This document shows, piece by piece, positions 1-6,101 of a stretch of 10,000 nt of DNA (its first letter is position 1; every line of letters starts with the position of its first letter). Source of the stretch: Asticcacaulis sp. (GTDB taxonomy: Bacteria > Pseudomonadota > Alphaproteobacteria > Caulobacterales > Caulobacteraceae); NCBI RefSeq assembly GCF_020217185.1, contig NZ_JAIWNX010000038.1:1-10000 (forward strand). The letters are read 5' to 3'. The translations under genes and the position numbers were made by a program. The notes under the pieces were generated by a model. That model was not told the origin of the DNA and searched no databases. It saw only the letters and a program-made list of their open reading frames with translations.

Positions 1-955
1 CGACCAGCGCGATCGGCAGGTCCTGTTCCTCGCGCGGCAGGGCTTCGCCGCCCGACTTGCGCTTGCGATTGGCCTCAAGCGCCGACATCAGGCCGGACCA
101 CACGGGCCCCAGCAGCTTGCCTATGGTCCAGATAGCCGCCGCCCCGATGGCCCCGGCCCCCAGATAGCGCACCTGCGTGGACCAGATGGCCCCGGCATGA
201 TCCGCCGCGCTCGCCTCCGGCATGGGCGTCATCGACGTCAGGATCGGCACGGCGATGCCCCAGGCGATGACCAGCCCGGTCAGCATGGCGATACCGACCG
301 TAATCCCCATCAGGTGCCCGGCCCCGATCAGGGCCAGAGAGCTTTCACCGGCAATGCCCGTTGCCGCTACCTTGCCGCCGACCTTGACCTTGAAAAAGGC
401 CGCCAGCTCCCCGGCCAGCACCTTGGCCGCCGCCAGCGCCGAATAGGCCGCCGAGGCCACGCTGCCCAGCACGACGGCCACCAGCCCCGCCTGCCCTTCG
501 CGCGCGCCTTCGCGGGTATTGGTGCCGACCTTCAGCACTTCGGCCGCGGCCACACCTTCCGGATAGGGCAAGGGGGAGTTGGAGACCAGTGCCCGGCGCA
601 GCGGGATGGTGTACATGACGCCCAGAATGCCGCCGATGGCACAGGCGGCGAAGGTGATGAAGAAGGGCACGTCACGCCACCAGCCAATGATGATCAGGCC
701 GGGTAGCACAAAGATCACCGAGGCCAGCGTCCCCGCCGCCGAGGCAATCGTCTGGACGATATTGTTTTCCTGAATCGTCGCCGATTTGAAGGCGCTCAAA
801 AGCGCCATCGAAATAACCGCCGCCGGGATCGAGGTGGCAAAGGTCAGGCCGACCTGAAGCCCCAGATAGACCTGCGCCGCGGTGAAGACCAGCGTGATGA
901 GGATACCAAGCAATACCCCGCGCAGGGTGATTTCGGTTTGGGGTTTGGGCGACAT
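1..955 (-). CDS. OPT-family oligopeptide transporter, N-terminal part (cut by window edge)
   Basis: This is the first 318 codons of an inner-membrane transporter of the OPT family, which imports small peptides and in some members metal-chelate compounds; the substrate cannot be read from the sequence. The N-terminal signature of bacterial OPT proteins is clear: TLRGVLLG (10-17), VYLGLQVGLTFA (29-40), NNIVQTIASAAGTL (64-77) leading to VLPGLIIIGWW (83-93), and PYPEGVAAAEVLKVG (130-144). Hydrophobic segments lie near 13-31, 38-56, 77-92, 97-115, 157-175, 205-235 and 262-282. A charged loop near 294-313 suggests a cytoplasmic linker before the missing C-terminal half. Start chosen: ATG at 955, preceded by CGGAG at 5-base spacing and followed directly by the conserved region. 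The gene lies 77 bases downstream of the hydrolase gene, with no recognisable terminator between, so read-through is possible. The family call is firm. Confidence 0.9.
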   Translation of the reverse strand, partial: MSPKPQTEITLRGVLLGILITLVFTAAQVYLGLQVGLTFATSIPAAVISMALLSAFKSATIQENNIVQTIASAAGTLASVIFVLPGLIIIGWWRDVPFFITFAACAIGGILGVMYTIPLRRALVSNSPLPYPEGVAAAEVLKVGTNTREGAREGQAGLVAVVLGSVASAAYSALAAAKVLAGELAAFFKVKVGGKVAATGIAGESSLALIGAGHLMGITVGIAMLTGLVIAWGIAVPILTSMTPMPEASAADHAGAIWSTQVRYLGAGAIGAAAIWTIGKLLGPVWSGLMSALEANRKRKSGGEALPREEQDLPIALV

Positions 956-1032
956 GAGCACTCCGGGCAGCCGAACGCAAAAACCGTATCTTGCGCAACG
1001 GATTGCATCTGACAACTTTTTTCTTGTGTCAG

Positions 1033-2220
1033 TCAGTCCGGAGCGAGCACCTTAGCGCGTAATCCCTCGAGATAGGTGTCGGTAAAATCGGTCTTGAGCG
1101 TCACGAACAGCGGAAAATGGTCGCTGATCTGAAAGGTGCGCCAGTCTTTGCGGTAATAGTCTTCGAGCAGGGCTTCGCTGCCAAGCAGCTTCGTTTCGGC
1201 GTCGATGGCCTTCTGGGCCGTCTGGCGTTTGACGTCCGTCTTGGCTTGCGCCAGCTCGGTTTCGGCCTGGCGTTTGCGCCCTTCGGCGATGCGACGCAGG
1301 GCCGAACGAAACAGCGGATAGTCCTCATCGCGAAACACGTGGTCAAACACATTGAACACCCCGTGCGGATCGGGAACGTCGGCCAGCATGACTTCGTTCG
1401 CCTTGGGGATGAAGGATATCTGGTCGTAAAAGCGCGTCTGATCGGCATTGGAACCGACCTTGTTTTTGAACACCTGAAAACCATGCTTTTTCAGCGCATC
1501 GAAGGTCGGCGCGTCTTCGGACTCGATATTGAAATCGCCGACCAGCACATGACTTTGCAAAGCATCGCTCTTGGCGCGTTTGGCGATAAACTTCGCCACG
1601 GCGTCGATCTCCTTCACACGGCGCGCATAGGCCTCGGAGGTCAGGCGGTCCTCACCGTAATAGATATGCACGGTGGCAAAGTTGAAACGGAACCAGCCGG
1701 CCTGAAACGTGCAGGCAAAGGGGGTCCGCGCAAATTGCCGCGCCTTGGTCACATCGGAAATCTGATCCTCAAACGGCAGGACGATTTCCCCCGCCACGCC
1801 GGTAAAGCGCACCTTGTTGCGATTATAGATGAACCCCAGACGCTCGCGGTTACCGCTGGGGCCTTCGGTGACATCGGTAATGATATAGTCGTGCTCCGGC
1901 CCCAGTACCGACATCAGGCGCGAGAAGGGAGTCAGGTCCTCACACACCTCCTGAACCGCCACCACATCAAAGGCCGACAGGACCTCGGCAATATAGTAGA
2001 AGCTGTCCTCCAGCCGCGGCCCGTGCGCGAAGCGGTTATCGTCGAAATTGCGGATATTCCACGTCCCCAGCAGCAGGGTCGAGGCGCTGCGTCCCGGAAT
2101 TTGGGCCTTCAGCCCCTCGCGCAGACGTTTGAGCCCGTCCAGCGTCCGCAGCTTGGACTCGGCGCGCTCAGGCTCTGGCAGATCGGCAAAGGCGTATTTC
2201 AGGCGTGAATAGGCGACCAT
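1033..2220 (-). CDS. Endonuclease/exonuclease/phosphatase-fold (EEP, DNase I-like) hydrolase
   Basis: A 395-residue protein of the EEP superfamily, metal-dependent phosphodiesterases or phosphatases whose substrates range from DNA to phospholipids. All core motifs are visible in order: GTWNIRNF (52-59, metal/active-site Asn55), VVAVQEV (86-92, metal-binding Glu91), TVHIYYG (183-189, His185), LVGDFNIE (226-233, Asp229 and Asn231), YDQI (265-268) and the terminal ISDHFPL (365-371, Asp367/His368). The catalytic set looks intact. There is no signal peptide or membrane segment, so it is probably cytoplasmic. Between YDQI and SDH lies a highly charged, helix-prone stretch (about 308-358, rich in Lys, Arg, Glu, Gln, Ala), longer than the usual loop there. 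Start: ATG at 2220 with a GGGGAGGG ribosome binding site 5 bases away. The gene is 92 bases downstream of the small membrane-protein gene on the same strand. The substrate (DNA, RNA, nucleotide or lipid) is not determined. Confidence 0.88.
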   Translation of the reverse strand: MVAYSRLKYAFADLPEPERAESKLRTLDGLKRLREGLKAQIPGRSASTLLLGTWNIRNFDDNRFAHGPRLEDSFYYIAEVLSAFDVVAVQEVCEDLTPFSRLMSVLGPEHDYIITDVTEGPSGNRERLGFIYNRNKVRFTGVAGEIVLPFEDQISDVTKARQFARTPFACTFQAGWFRFNFATVHIYYGEDRLTSEAYARRVKEIDAVAKFIAKRAKSDALQSHVLVGDFNIESEDAPTFDALKKHGFQVFKNKVGSNADQTRFYDQISFIPKANEVMLADVPDPHGVFNVFDHVFRDEDYPLFRSALRRIAEGRKRQAETELAQAKTDVKRQTAQKAIDAETKLLGSEALLEDYYRKDWRTFQISDHFPLFVTLKTDFTDTYLEGLRAKVLAPD

Positions 2221-2312
2221 AGCTTCCCTCCCCTAAGTTCCTTAGCGAGGAGGAGAGCAGATTACGGCGTTATTTTCTATCGCGGGTTGATCAACACGCC
2301 GTGATATGGCGG

Positions 2313-2636
2313 TCAACCGCTTTTGGACACGTCCTTAAGCTCGGCCTCAAGCGCCGCCGCCTGCCCGTCTTCGCGCACCTTGCCGTCGTCGAAGATTTTG
2401 CCGATAATGTGACGGTACTCTTTATACTGACGCAGTTCGTGGGCGGCGGCCATCTTCTCAGCCCACGAGGTGTCGTCGCGCCCGAGATGGCGCAGGACCG
2501 CCTGAAAACGCAGATAGCGTTCGTGCCGGTTGCGCTCCGCCGTCTGTTCGGCCAGCCACAGCACCGCCCAGGCGATCACAATGAGCGGCAGCACCAGAAG
2601 TCCCCACCCGATCATGTCCTGAACCGTCACCAGCAT
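2313..2636 (-). CDS. Small single-pass membrane protein, function unknown
   Basis: A 107-residue protein whose family I do not recognise. Residues about 9-29 form one strongly hydrophobic helix (IGWGLLVLPLIVIAWAV within it). The rest is polar and highly charged, with many Arg, Glu and Lys, and probably forms a helical cytoplasmic domain: positive residues follow the helix (AERNRHERYLR), which predicts an N-out, C-in topology. No cysteine or known catalytic motif is seen. Start: ATG at 2636 is preferred because GAGG lies 5 bases upstream. A GTG two codons earlier (2642) is also in frame, but it overlaps that GAGG and has no ribosome binding site of its own. The gene sits between the gatA terminator and the EEP hydrolase gene. 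Co-transcription with the hydrolase is possible, as no clear terminator lies in the 92 bases between them. Confidence 0.68.
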   Translation of the reverse strand: MLVTVQDMIGWGLLVLPLIVIAWAVLWLAEQTAERNRHERYLRFQAVLRHLGRDDTSWAEKMAAAHELRQYKEYRHIIGKIFDDGKVREDGQAAALEAELKDVSKSG

Positions 2637-2641
2637 ACGCA

Positions 2642-2645
2642 CCTC
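2642..2645 (-). promoter_or_regulatory. Ribosome binding site that decides the start of the small membrane protein
   Basis: GAGG on the minus strand, 5 bases upstream of the ATG at 2636. It overlaps the alternative in-frame GTG at 2642, which argues against initiation at that GTG. Confidence 0.55.
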
Positions 2646-2728
2646 GCTCTTGTTTAGTGAGGCACCATACGCTCATGGTTCCCGCAGCCCAAGCCCTTGC
2701 GCCAAAAAGACGAACCCGCCACACGTAC

Positions 2729-2762
2729 AAAAAAACCTCCGGGATTGCGCCCGGAGGTTTTT
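2729..2762 (-). terminator. Rho-independent terminator of gatCA, possibly bidirectional
   Basis: A perfect 8-bp GC-rich stem, CCTCCGGG (2736-2743) with CCCGGAGG (2750-2757), and a 6-base loop. Read on the minus strand it starts 20 bases after the gatA stop and is followed by seven T. On the plus strand it is followed by five T, but no convergent plus-strand gene ends here, so its main role should be ending gatCA transcription. Confidence 0.92.
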
Positions 2763-2781
2763 GGTGTTCAGGGAAAATCCA

Positions 2782-4266
2782 TTACCACCACTGGGATGGC
2801 TTATGCGTAAAGCCTGCGGCCTTTTCGAGCACCGCACCGACGGCCAGGGTCGTGCCTTCGTCCAGCGCCTTGCCGATCACCTGAAGGCCCAGCGGCAGGC
2901 CCTTCGAGTCGAGCCCCGCCGGGACCGCCATGCCGGGCAGTCCGGCCAGGTTGGTGGTCACGGTGAAGACGTCGTTCAGATACATCTGCACCGGATCGGC
3001 GGCCTTTTCCGTGTCGCCCAACTGGAAGGCAGCGGACGGCGTGGCCGGGGTCAGGATCACGTCACAGCTGTTCCAGGCATTCACAAAGTCTTCGGCGATG
3101 CGGCGGCGCACCTTCAAAGCCTTGACGTAATAGGCGTCATAGAAGCCGGCCGACAGCACATAGGTGCCGATCATGATGCGGCGCTTCACCTCGGCCCCGA
3201 AGCCTTCCGAACGCGACAACTCATAGGTGTCGGTCAGACTGCTGGCCGCCTCGGTGCGGTGGCCAAAGCGCATCCCGTCATAGCGGGCGAGGTTGGACGA
3301 GGCTTCCGCCGGGGCCACAATATAGTAGCACGGCAGGGCGTATTTGGTGTTGGGCAGAGAGATGCGCACGATCTCGGCACCGGCGTCCTTCAGCCACTGG
3401 ATGCCCTGCTCCCACAGGGCGTCGATCTCGCCCGGAATGCCGTCGAGGCGGTATTCATCGGGGATGCCGATGCGCAGGCCCTTGATCGACTTACCGACAA
3501 AGCTCGAAAAATCCGGCAGGGCATTGGGCAGGCTGGTCGAATCCTTGGCGTCGTGCGAGCACATGGATTGCAGCATGATCGCCGCGTCTTCGACCGTTTT
3601 GGTGATCGGACCGGCCTGATCGAGCGACGAGGCAAAGGCCACCATGCCGTAGCGCGAGGCGCGGCCATAGGTCGGCTTGATCCCGACCGTGCCCGTAAAG
3701 GCAGCCGGCTGACGGATCGAACCGCCGGTGTCCGAGGCCGTGGCGGCCAGACACAGGTCCGCGGCCACCGCCGAAGCCGAACCACCCGATGAGCCGCCGG
3801 GGGTCAGGGGCGCATTGGAAGCGTTCGACTTCCACGGATTGGTCACCGGTCCCCAGTGCGAGGTTTCGTTGGACGAGCCCATGGCGAATTCGTCCATGTT
3901 CAGCTTGCCCAGCATCACCGCGCCATCGTCCCACAGGTTCTGGGTGACGGTCGATTCATAGGGCGGCACAAAGGTGTCGAGGATGCCCGAACAGGCCGTG
4001 GTGCGCACGCCCTTGGTGCAGAACAGGTCCTTGATGCCCAGCGGCGCGCCTTCGAGTGCGCGGGCCTCACCGGTCTTCAGGCGACGGTCGGACTCACCGG
4101 CCATCTCACGCGCCTTGTCAAAGGTGGTCAGCACATAGGCGTTCAGCGCCGGATTGGCCTTTTCGATGGCCCCGATGAAGGCTTCGGTCAGTTCGGTCGA
4201 GGAGAATTGCTTGGCCTTCAGGCCATCAAGCGCGCCTTTTAGCGTCAGTTTGGTCAGTTCGCTCAT
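2782..4266 (-). CDS. gatA: Asp-tRNA(Asn)/Glu-tRNA(Gln) amidotransferase subunit A
   Basis: GatA is the glutaminase/amidase subunit of GatCAB. It releases ammonia from glutamine, which GatB then uses to convert Glu-tRNA(Gln) (and in many bacteria Asp-tRNA(Asn)) into the correctly charged tRNA in the cytoplasm. At 494 residues it has the normal length. The amidase signature is complete: [10 protein letters not shown] (73-82), [14 protein letters not shown] (156-169) and [14 protein letters not shown] (179-192), followed by [13 protein letters not shown] (195-207) and SSLDQAGP. The Ser-cisSer-Lys triad corresponds to Lys79, Ser159 and Ser183, with the family spacing of 24 between the serines. 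Start: ATG at 4266, 14 bases after the gatC stop, with a GGGGGG run 9 bases upstream as ribosome binding site. It forms a two-gene operon with gatC and ends at a strong hairpin terminator. gatB is not adjacent. Confidence 0.96.
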   Translation of the reverse strand: MSELTKLTLKGALDGLKAKQFSSTELTEAFIGAIEKANPALNAYVLTTFDKAREMAGESDRRLKTGEARALEGAPLGIKDLFCTKGVRTTACSGILDTFVPPYESTVTQNLWDDGAVMLGKLNMDEFAMGSSNETSHWGPVTNPWKSNASNAPLTPGGSSGGSASAVAADLCLAATASDTGGSIRQPAAFTGTVGIKPTYGRASRYGMVAFASSLDQAGPITKTVEDAAIMLQSMCSHDAKDSTSLPNALPDFSSFVGKSIKGLRIGIPDEYRLDGIPGEIDALWEQGIQWLKDAGAEIVRISLPNTKYALPCYYIVAPAEASSNLARYDGMRFGHRTEAASSLTDTYELSRSEGFGAEVKRRIMIGTYVLSAGFYDAYYVKALKVRRRIAEDFVNAWNSCDVILTPATPSAAFQLGDTEKAADPVQMYLNDVFTVTTNLAGLPGMAVPAGLDSKGLPLGLQVIGKALDEGTTLAVGAVLEKAAGFTHKPSQWW

Positions 4267-4280
4267 GACTCAACACCCCC

Positions 4281-4568
4281 CTATTCTACGACTTTTGGCA
4301 CGATAAAGAAGCCGTCGAGGCTTTTCGGGGCGTTCGACACGACATCGGCCACCTTGCCGCCATCGGTCACCACGTCGTCACGCAGGGGCTGGGTCATTTC
4401 CACGCAGGAGGTCATGGGCTGCACGTCGCTGACATCGACCTCATTGAGCTGCTCGATCCAGCCCAGAATGCCGTTCAGCTGACCGGCCAGGCTTTCCAGA
4501 CGTTCATCGCTTTCGCGCAGGCGCGACAGGCTCGCCACCTTGCGCACAGTTGCCACATCAATGGCCAT
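4281..4568 (-). CDS. gatC: Asp-tRNA(Asn)/Glu-tRNA(Gln) amidotransferase subunit C
   Basis: GatC is the small subunit that wraps around and stabilises the GatA-GatB pair of the tRNA-dependent amidotransferase. This 95-residue protein has the family length and landmarks: the N-terminal helix with VRKVASLSRL (8-17), the segment LNEVDVSDVQPM (41-52), PLRDDVV (61-67) and the C-terminal APKSLDGFFIVPKVVE (80-95), which is nearly invariant in proteobacterial GatC. Start: ATG at 4568 with GGAG 7 bases upstream. It is the first gene of the gatCA operon; a possible promoter lies 30-56 bases upstream. The separation from gatA is 14 bases, so translational coupling is plausible. Confidence 0.95.
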   Translation of the reverse strand: MAIDVATVRKVASLSRLRESDERLESLAGQLNGILGWIEQLNEVDVSDVQPMTSCVEMTQPLRDDVVTDGGKVADVVSNAPKSLDGFFIVPKVVE

Positions 4569-4597
4569 GCGGAGACTCCTATATTTATAGAGTTCCG

Positions 4598-4624
4598 GTT
4601 AGCGAGGGCGCGCCCAAATGGCAA
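4598..4624 (-). promoter_or_regulatory. Possible gatCA promoter (TTGCCA, 15 bases, GCTAAC)
   Basis: On the minus strand TTGCCA (4619-4624) and GCTAAC (4598-4603) are 15 bases apart. This resembles the Caulobacter housekeeping promoter pattern (TTGAC type -35, GCTA type -10) and is placed correctly upstream of gatC and downstream of the terminator of the preceding gene. It is a match by eye with one mismatch in the -35 core. Confidence 0.35.
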
Positions 4625-4646
4625 GGGGCACGCCTATTTAAATAGC

Positions 4647-4681
4647 AAAACGGCGCACCGGGGACAGTCGGTGCGCCGTTT
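4647..4681 (-). terminator. Rho-independent terminator of the two-gene UrcA unit
   Basis: A perfect stem of CGGCGCACCG (4651-4660) with CGGTGCGCCG (4669-4678), extended to 13 bp by flanking AAA/TTT, with an 8-base loop. On the minus strand the hairpin begins about 20 bases after the stop of the left UrcA-like gene and is followed by four T. It separates the UrcA unit from gatCA on the same strand. Confidence 0.88.
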
Positions 4682-4701
4682 GTTTCTGACCTTGGGACAG
4701 A

Positions 4702-5064
4702 TTATCGCTGAGCCGAGCTACGGTCCGAATTGTCGGCATAAACCGCGCCATTGACCACCTTACCTTCGTGATAGGCCACAAGCGCGGGCAGGTTCGACTG
4801 CTGAACGGCGCGGTCCAGAGCCGCCGCAGCACAGGCCCGGTCTGAGGCTTTGGCGGCGCTGTCGTGAGCCAGACCAGAGTCGCAGGCGCGTTTGGCCGCA
4901 ACCTTCAGGCGCGCATAGGCCTTTTCAACGGCTTTGGCATCGCTAAGCATCGTGGGCAGTTCCACCACTGCACGGGTTTCTATGTCACGCTCTGCGGCAG
5001 ATAACGGCGTCACTACAGTGAGCGAGAGGGCCAGAGCCGTCAGGGCGGTGAGCTTCTTAAGCAT
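4702..5064 (-). CDS. UrcA-family secreted small protein (left copy)
   Basis: A 120-residue exported protein of the UrcA family, named after the uranium-responsive Caulobacter gene; its biochemical role is unknown. The signal peptide (MLKK then a hydrophobic core, residues 1-23) probably ends after PLSAA, giving a mature protein of about 97 residues in the periplasm or outside. The family core is a helix ending in AAKRAC (57-61), a variable loop, then SDRACAAAALDRAV (74-87); the mature cysteines are Cys61 and Cys78, 17 apart, and may form a disulfide. The N-terminal D-L-D-L strand of the family is degenerate here (ELPTML, 35-40), making this the most diverged copy. Start: ATG at 5064 with GGAG 7 bases upstream and a proper signal peptide; the same frame stays open upstream to 5184, but that extension has no signal-peptide character and overlaps the next gene. 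It lies 37 bases downstream of the middle copy and probably shares its transcript. Confidence 0.8.
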   Translation of the reverse strand: MLKKLTALTALALSLTVVTPLSAAERDIETRAVVELPTMLSDAKAVEKAYARLKVAAKRACDSGLAHDSAAKASDRACAAAALDRAVQQSNLPALVAYHEGKVVNGAVYADNSDRSSAQR

Positions 5065-5101
5065 GGTTAGTCTCCAGTATTGAGTGAAATAAGAATAACG
5101 A

Positions 5102-5464
5102 TTACTTGCCACGCAGCGTGGTCTTTGCCGACTGCTCGGCCAGACGCATCTCACCCTGGTTTTGCGCAGGCACCTGCGCCGCATGCAGGCGGTTCAGCAG
5201 GGGCGAATTAAAGCGCGCGACCGCCTCATCGACAGCTTGCACCTGACACACGCGCTCGGCTTCGGCCGTCGTCAACGGCCCCTCGGATGACTGACACATG
5301 TCTTCGGCGACACTTTGGATACGGCTGTAGAGCCGCTCTACGCCCCTAGGCGTCGAAAGGTCGAGATCGCGCGTGGCTACACGCCGCGTCTCTACCGTTT
5401 GCGCCTGTGCCATGGACGCGCCGGACAACAGCGCCGCACCAAGAATAAAAACCATTACCTTCAT
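5102..5464 (-). CDS. UrcA-family secreted small protein (middle copy)
   Basis: A 120-residue exported protein with the clearest UrcA-family pattern of the three. A signal peptide covers residues 1-22 (hydrophobic VMVFILGAALLSGAS, cleavage near AQAQ). The mature part has RDLDLSTPRGVERLYSRI (32-49), the typical family strand and helix, then VAEDMC (52-57), a loop, ERVCQVQAVDEAVARFNSP (70-88) and a polar tail. The mature cysteines are Cys57 and Cys73, 16 apart. Start: ATG at 5464 is chosen because GGAG lies 6 bases upstream; ATG at 5476 would add four residues but has no ribosome binding site, and its own codons contain that GGAG. It heads a likely two-gene unit with the left copy. The leader (5465-5638) is extremely AT-rich and holds several candidate regulatory elements. 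Exact molecular function is unknown. Confidence 0.85.
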   Translation of the reverse strand: MKVMVFILGAALLSGASMAQAQTVETRRVATRDLDLSTPRGVERLYSRIQSVAEDMCQSSEGPLTTAEAERVCQVQAVDEAVARFNSPLLNRLHAAQVPAQNQGEMRLAEQSAKTTLRGK

Positions 5465-5470
5465 AACCCG

Positions 5471-5474
5471 CTCC
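5471..5474 (-). promoter_or_regulatory. Ribosome binding site that decides the start of the middle UrcA-like gene
   Basis: GGAG on the minus strand, 6 bases before the ATG at 5464. It lies inside the codons that would be translated from the upstream ATG at 5476, so the downstream ATG is the better start. Confidence 0.55.
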
Positions 5475-5495
5475 ATATTGAATGTTTTAAGACGC

Positions 5496-5510
5496 TTAAC
5501 TTGTGATTAA
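5496..5510. promoter_or_regulatory. TTAA-N7-TTAA element, possible CtrA site
   Basis: TTAA (5496-5499), seven bases, TTAA (5507-5510), 32 bases upstream of the ATG of the middle UrcA-like gene. This half-site spacing is the known recognition pattern of CtrA, the cell-cycle response regulator of Caulobacterales. A further TTAA lies at 5487-5490. The region is about 24% GC, so a chance match is quite possible. Confidence 0.3.
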
Positions 5511-5525
5511 TTCAATAAATCAGAC

Positions 5526-5557
5526 GGAAAACAGAATCCATGATTTTATTATTAAAT
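5526..5557 (-). repeat. Upstream block shared by two UrcA-like genes, copy 1
   Basis: On the plus strand the block reads GGAA, five bases, AATCCA, four bases, TTTATTATTAAAT. The same arrangement with identical spacing occurs at 6102-6133, matching at 25 of 32 positions by hand alignment. Its near edge is 61 bases from the ATG at 5464. It may be a promoter or regulator binding site, or a remnant of gene duplication that kept the promoter. The AT-rich half alone would be weak evidence; the conserved GGAA and AATCCA at fixed spacing strengthen it. Confidence 0.5.
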
Positions 5558-5577
5558 CTTTGCCATTTATTAATTTC

Positions 5578-5589
5578 AGTTCATGAACT
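5578..5589. promoter_or_regulatory. 12-bp perfect palindrome, possible operator
   Basis: AGTTCATGAACT is a perfect inverted repeat in the AT-rich leader, 113 bases upstream of the ATG of the middle UrcA-like gene. It is not found upstream of the right copy. An operator for a dimeric regulator is possible; no regulator is assigned. Confidence 0.3.
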
Positions 5590-5638
5590 TTTGTTAGTTT
5601 ATTTTATGACGGTTTATTGAATGGTATATTTTGAAATG

Positions 5639-5668
5639 AAAACGCGCCGACCCGTTCAGGCCGACGCG
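5639..5668 (-). terminator. Rho-independent terminator of the right UrcA-like gene
   Basis: On the minus strand a 10-bp stem (CGCGTCGGCC with GGTCGGCGCG, two G-U pairs) closes a 6-base loop and is followed by TTTT. It starts 30 bases after the stop codon at 5699, so the right copy is transcribed separately from the other two. Confidence 0.8.
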
Positions 5669-5698
5669 CACGTCAATTATTACATTTTGTACAGAAAA

Positions 5699-6055
5699 CT
5701 ACTTTTCAGCCCATTGACCAAGAATAGGCGACAAACCGTCCCTGCGGACGTCCCCCGCCTCGATCGCGACCCGGCTCAGGCCCGGATGCCCGACCTTAAG
5801 CACCGCCTCCCGCACGGCCGTGCGTTCGCACTGCGCATCCGTGATGACCCAGCCGTTGGGCGAGCTGAGCCCCTCGGCGCAGACCTCTTTGGCAGCCGTG
5901 CGGATCTGTTTCAGCACCTGTTTCGCCTGCGCCGGATCATTCAGGTCGGCGTCAGCGAAACGGATCGTCTTTTGCGGCAGTTCCTCTGCGGCCACGGCAC
6001 TCCCGCCCGTCAGCAGCATGACACCCGCGACACACATCAGTATGGTTTTCGGCAT
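5699..6055 (-). CDS. UrcA-family secreted small protein (right copy)
   Basis: A 118-residue exported protein, third member of the local UrcA-family cluster. The signal peptide spans residues 1-23 (core MCVAGVMLLTGG, cleavage after AVAA). Cys8 lies within the hydrophobic core, too early for a lipobox. The mature core contains ADADLNDPAQAKQVLKQI (34-51), the family strand and helix, then TAAKEVC (53-59), a loop, and AQCERTAVREAVLKVGHP (74-91). The mature cysteines are Cys59 and Cys76, 17 apart. Start: ATG at 6055 with GGGAG 8 bases upstream. It has its own leader (from 6056) carrying a block also present upstream of the middle copy, and its own terminator. UrcA proteins have no established biochemical activity; the founding Caulobacter gene is induced by uranyl and is used as a biosensor promoter. 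Whether this copy responds to metals cannot be read from sequence. Confidence 0.85.
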   Translation of the reverse strand: MPKTILMCVAGVMLLTGGSAVAAEELPQKTIRFADADLNDPAQAKQVLKQIRTAAKEVCAEGLSSPNGWVITDAQCERTAVREAVLKVGHPGLSRVAIEAGDVRRDGLSPILGQWAEK

Positions 6056-6101
6056 TTTGTTATCTCCCGTTGCTTTGGATAGACAACCAAATCCCGCAAT
6101 T

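Noticed and set aside
1009..1032. Inverted repeat CTGACA/TGTCAG between the EEP hydrolase and the OPT gene
   Set aside because: Only 6 bp with a 12-base loop and no T tract after it on the minus strand; too weak to call a terminator.
1117..2208. Long open frame of 363 codons on the plus strand
   Set aside because: It lies antisense to the EEP hydrolase, whose catalytic motifs are complete. The plus-strand translation shows no family motifs and looks like a mirror frame of a high-GC gene.
2232..2246. CTAAG/CTTAG mini-hairpin just upstream of the EEP hydrolase ribosome binding site
   Set aside because: A 5-bp stem with a 3-base loop is too small to support a regulatory claim.
2285..2318. GGTTGA/TCAACC inverted repeat overlapping the stop of the small membrane protein
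   Set aside because: The stem is interrupted by an uneven interior loop and lacks a T tract.
2650..3792. Open frame of 380 codons on the plus strand opposite gatA
   Set aside because: It crosses the terminator hairpin and runs antisense to conserved gatA codons. Its product is Arg/Gly/His-rich without domains.
4634..4645. Perfect 12-bp palindrome CTATTTAAATAG next to the UrcA terminator
   Set aside because: AT-only core beside a terminator tail; no second copy seen and no position argument for an operator.
5065..5184. N-terminal extension of the left UrcA-like gene to 5184
   Set aside because: The extension is basic, overlaps the middle UrcA-like gene in another frame, and would bury a normal signal peptide. 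ATG at 5064 has a ribosome binding site.
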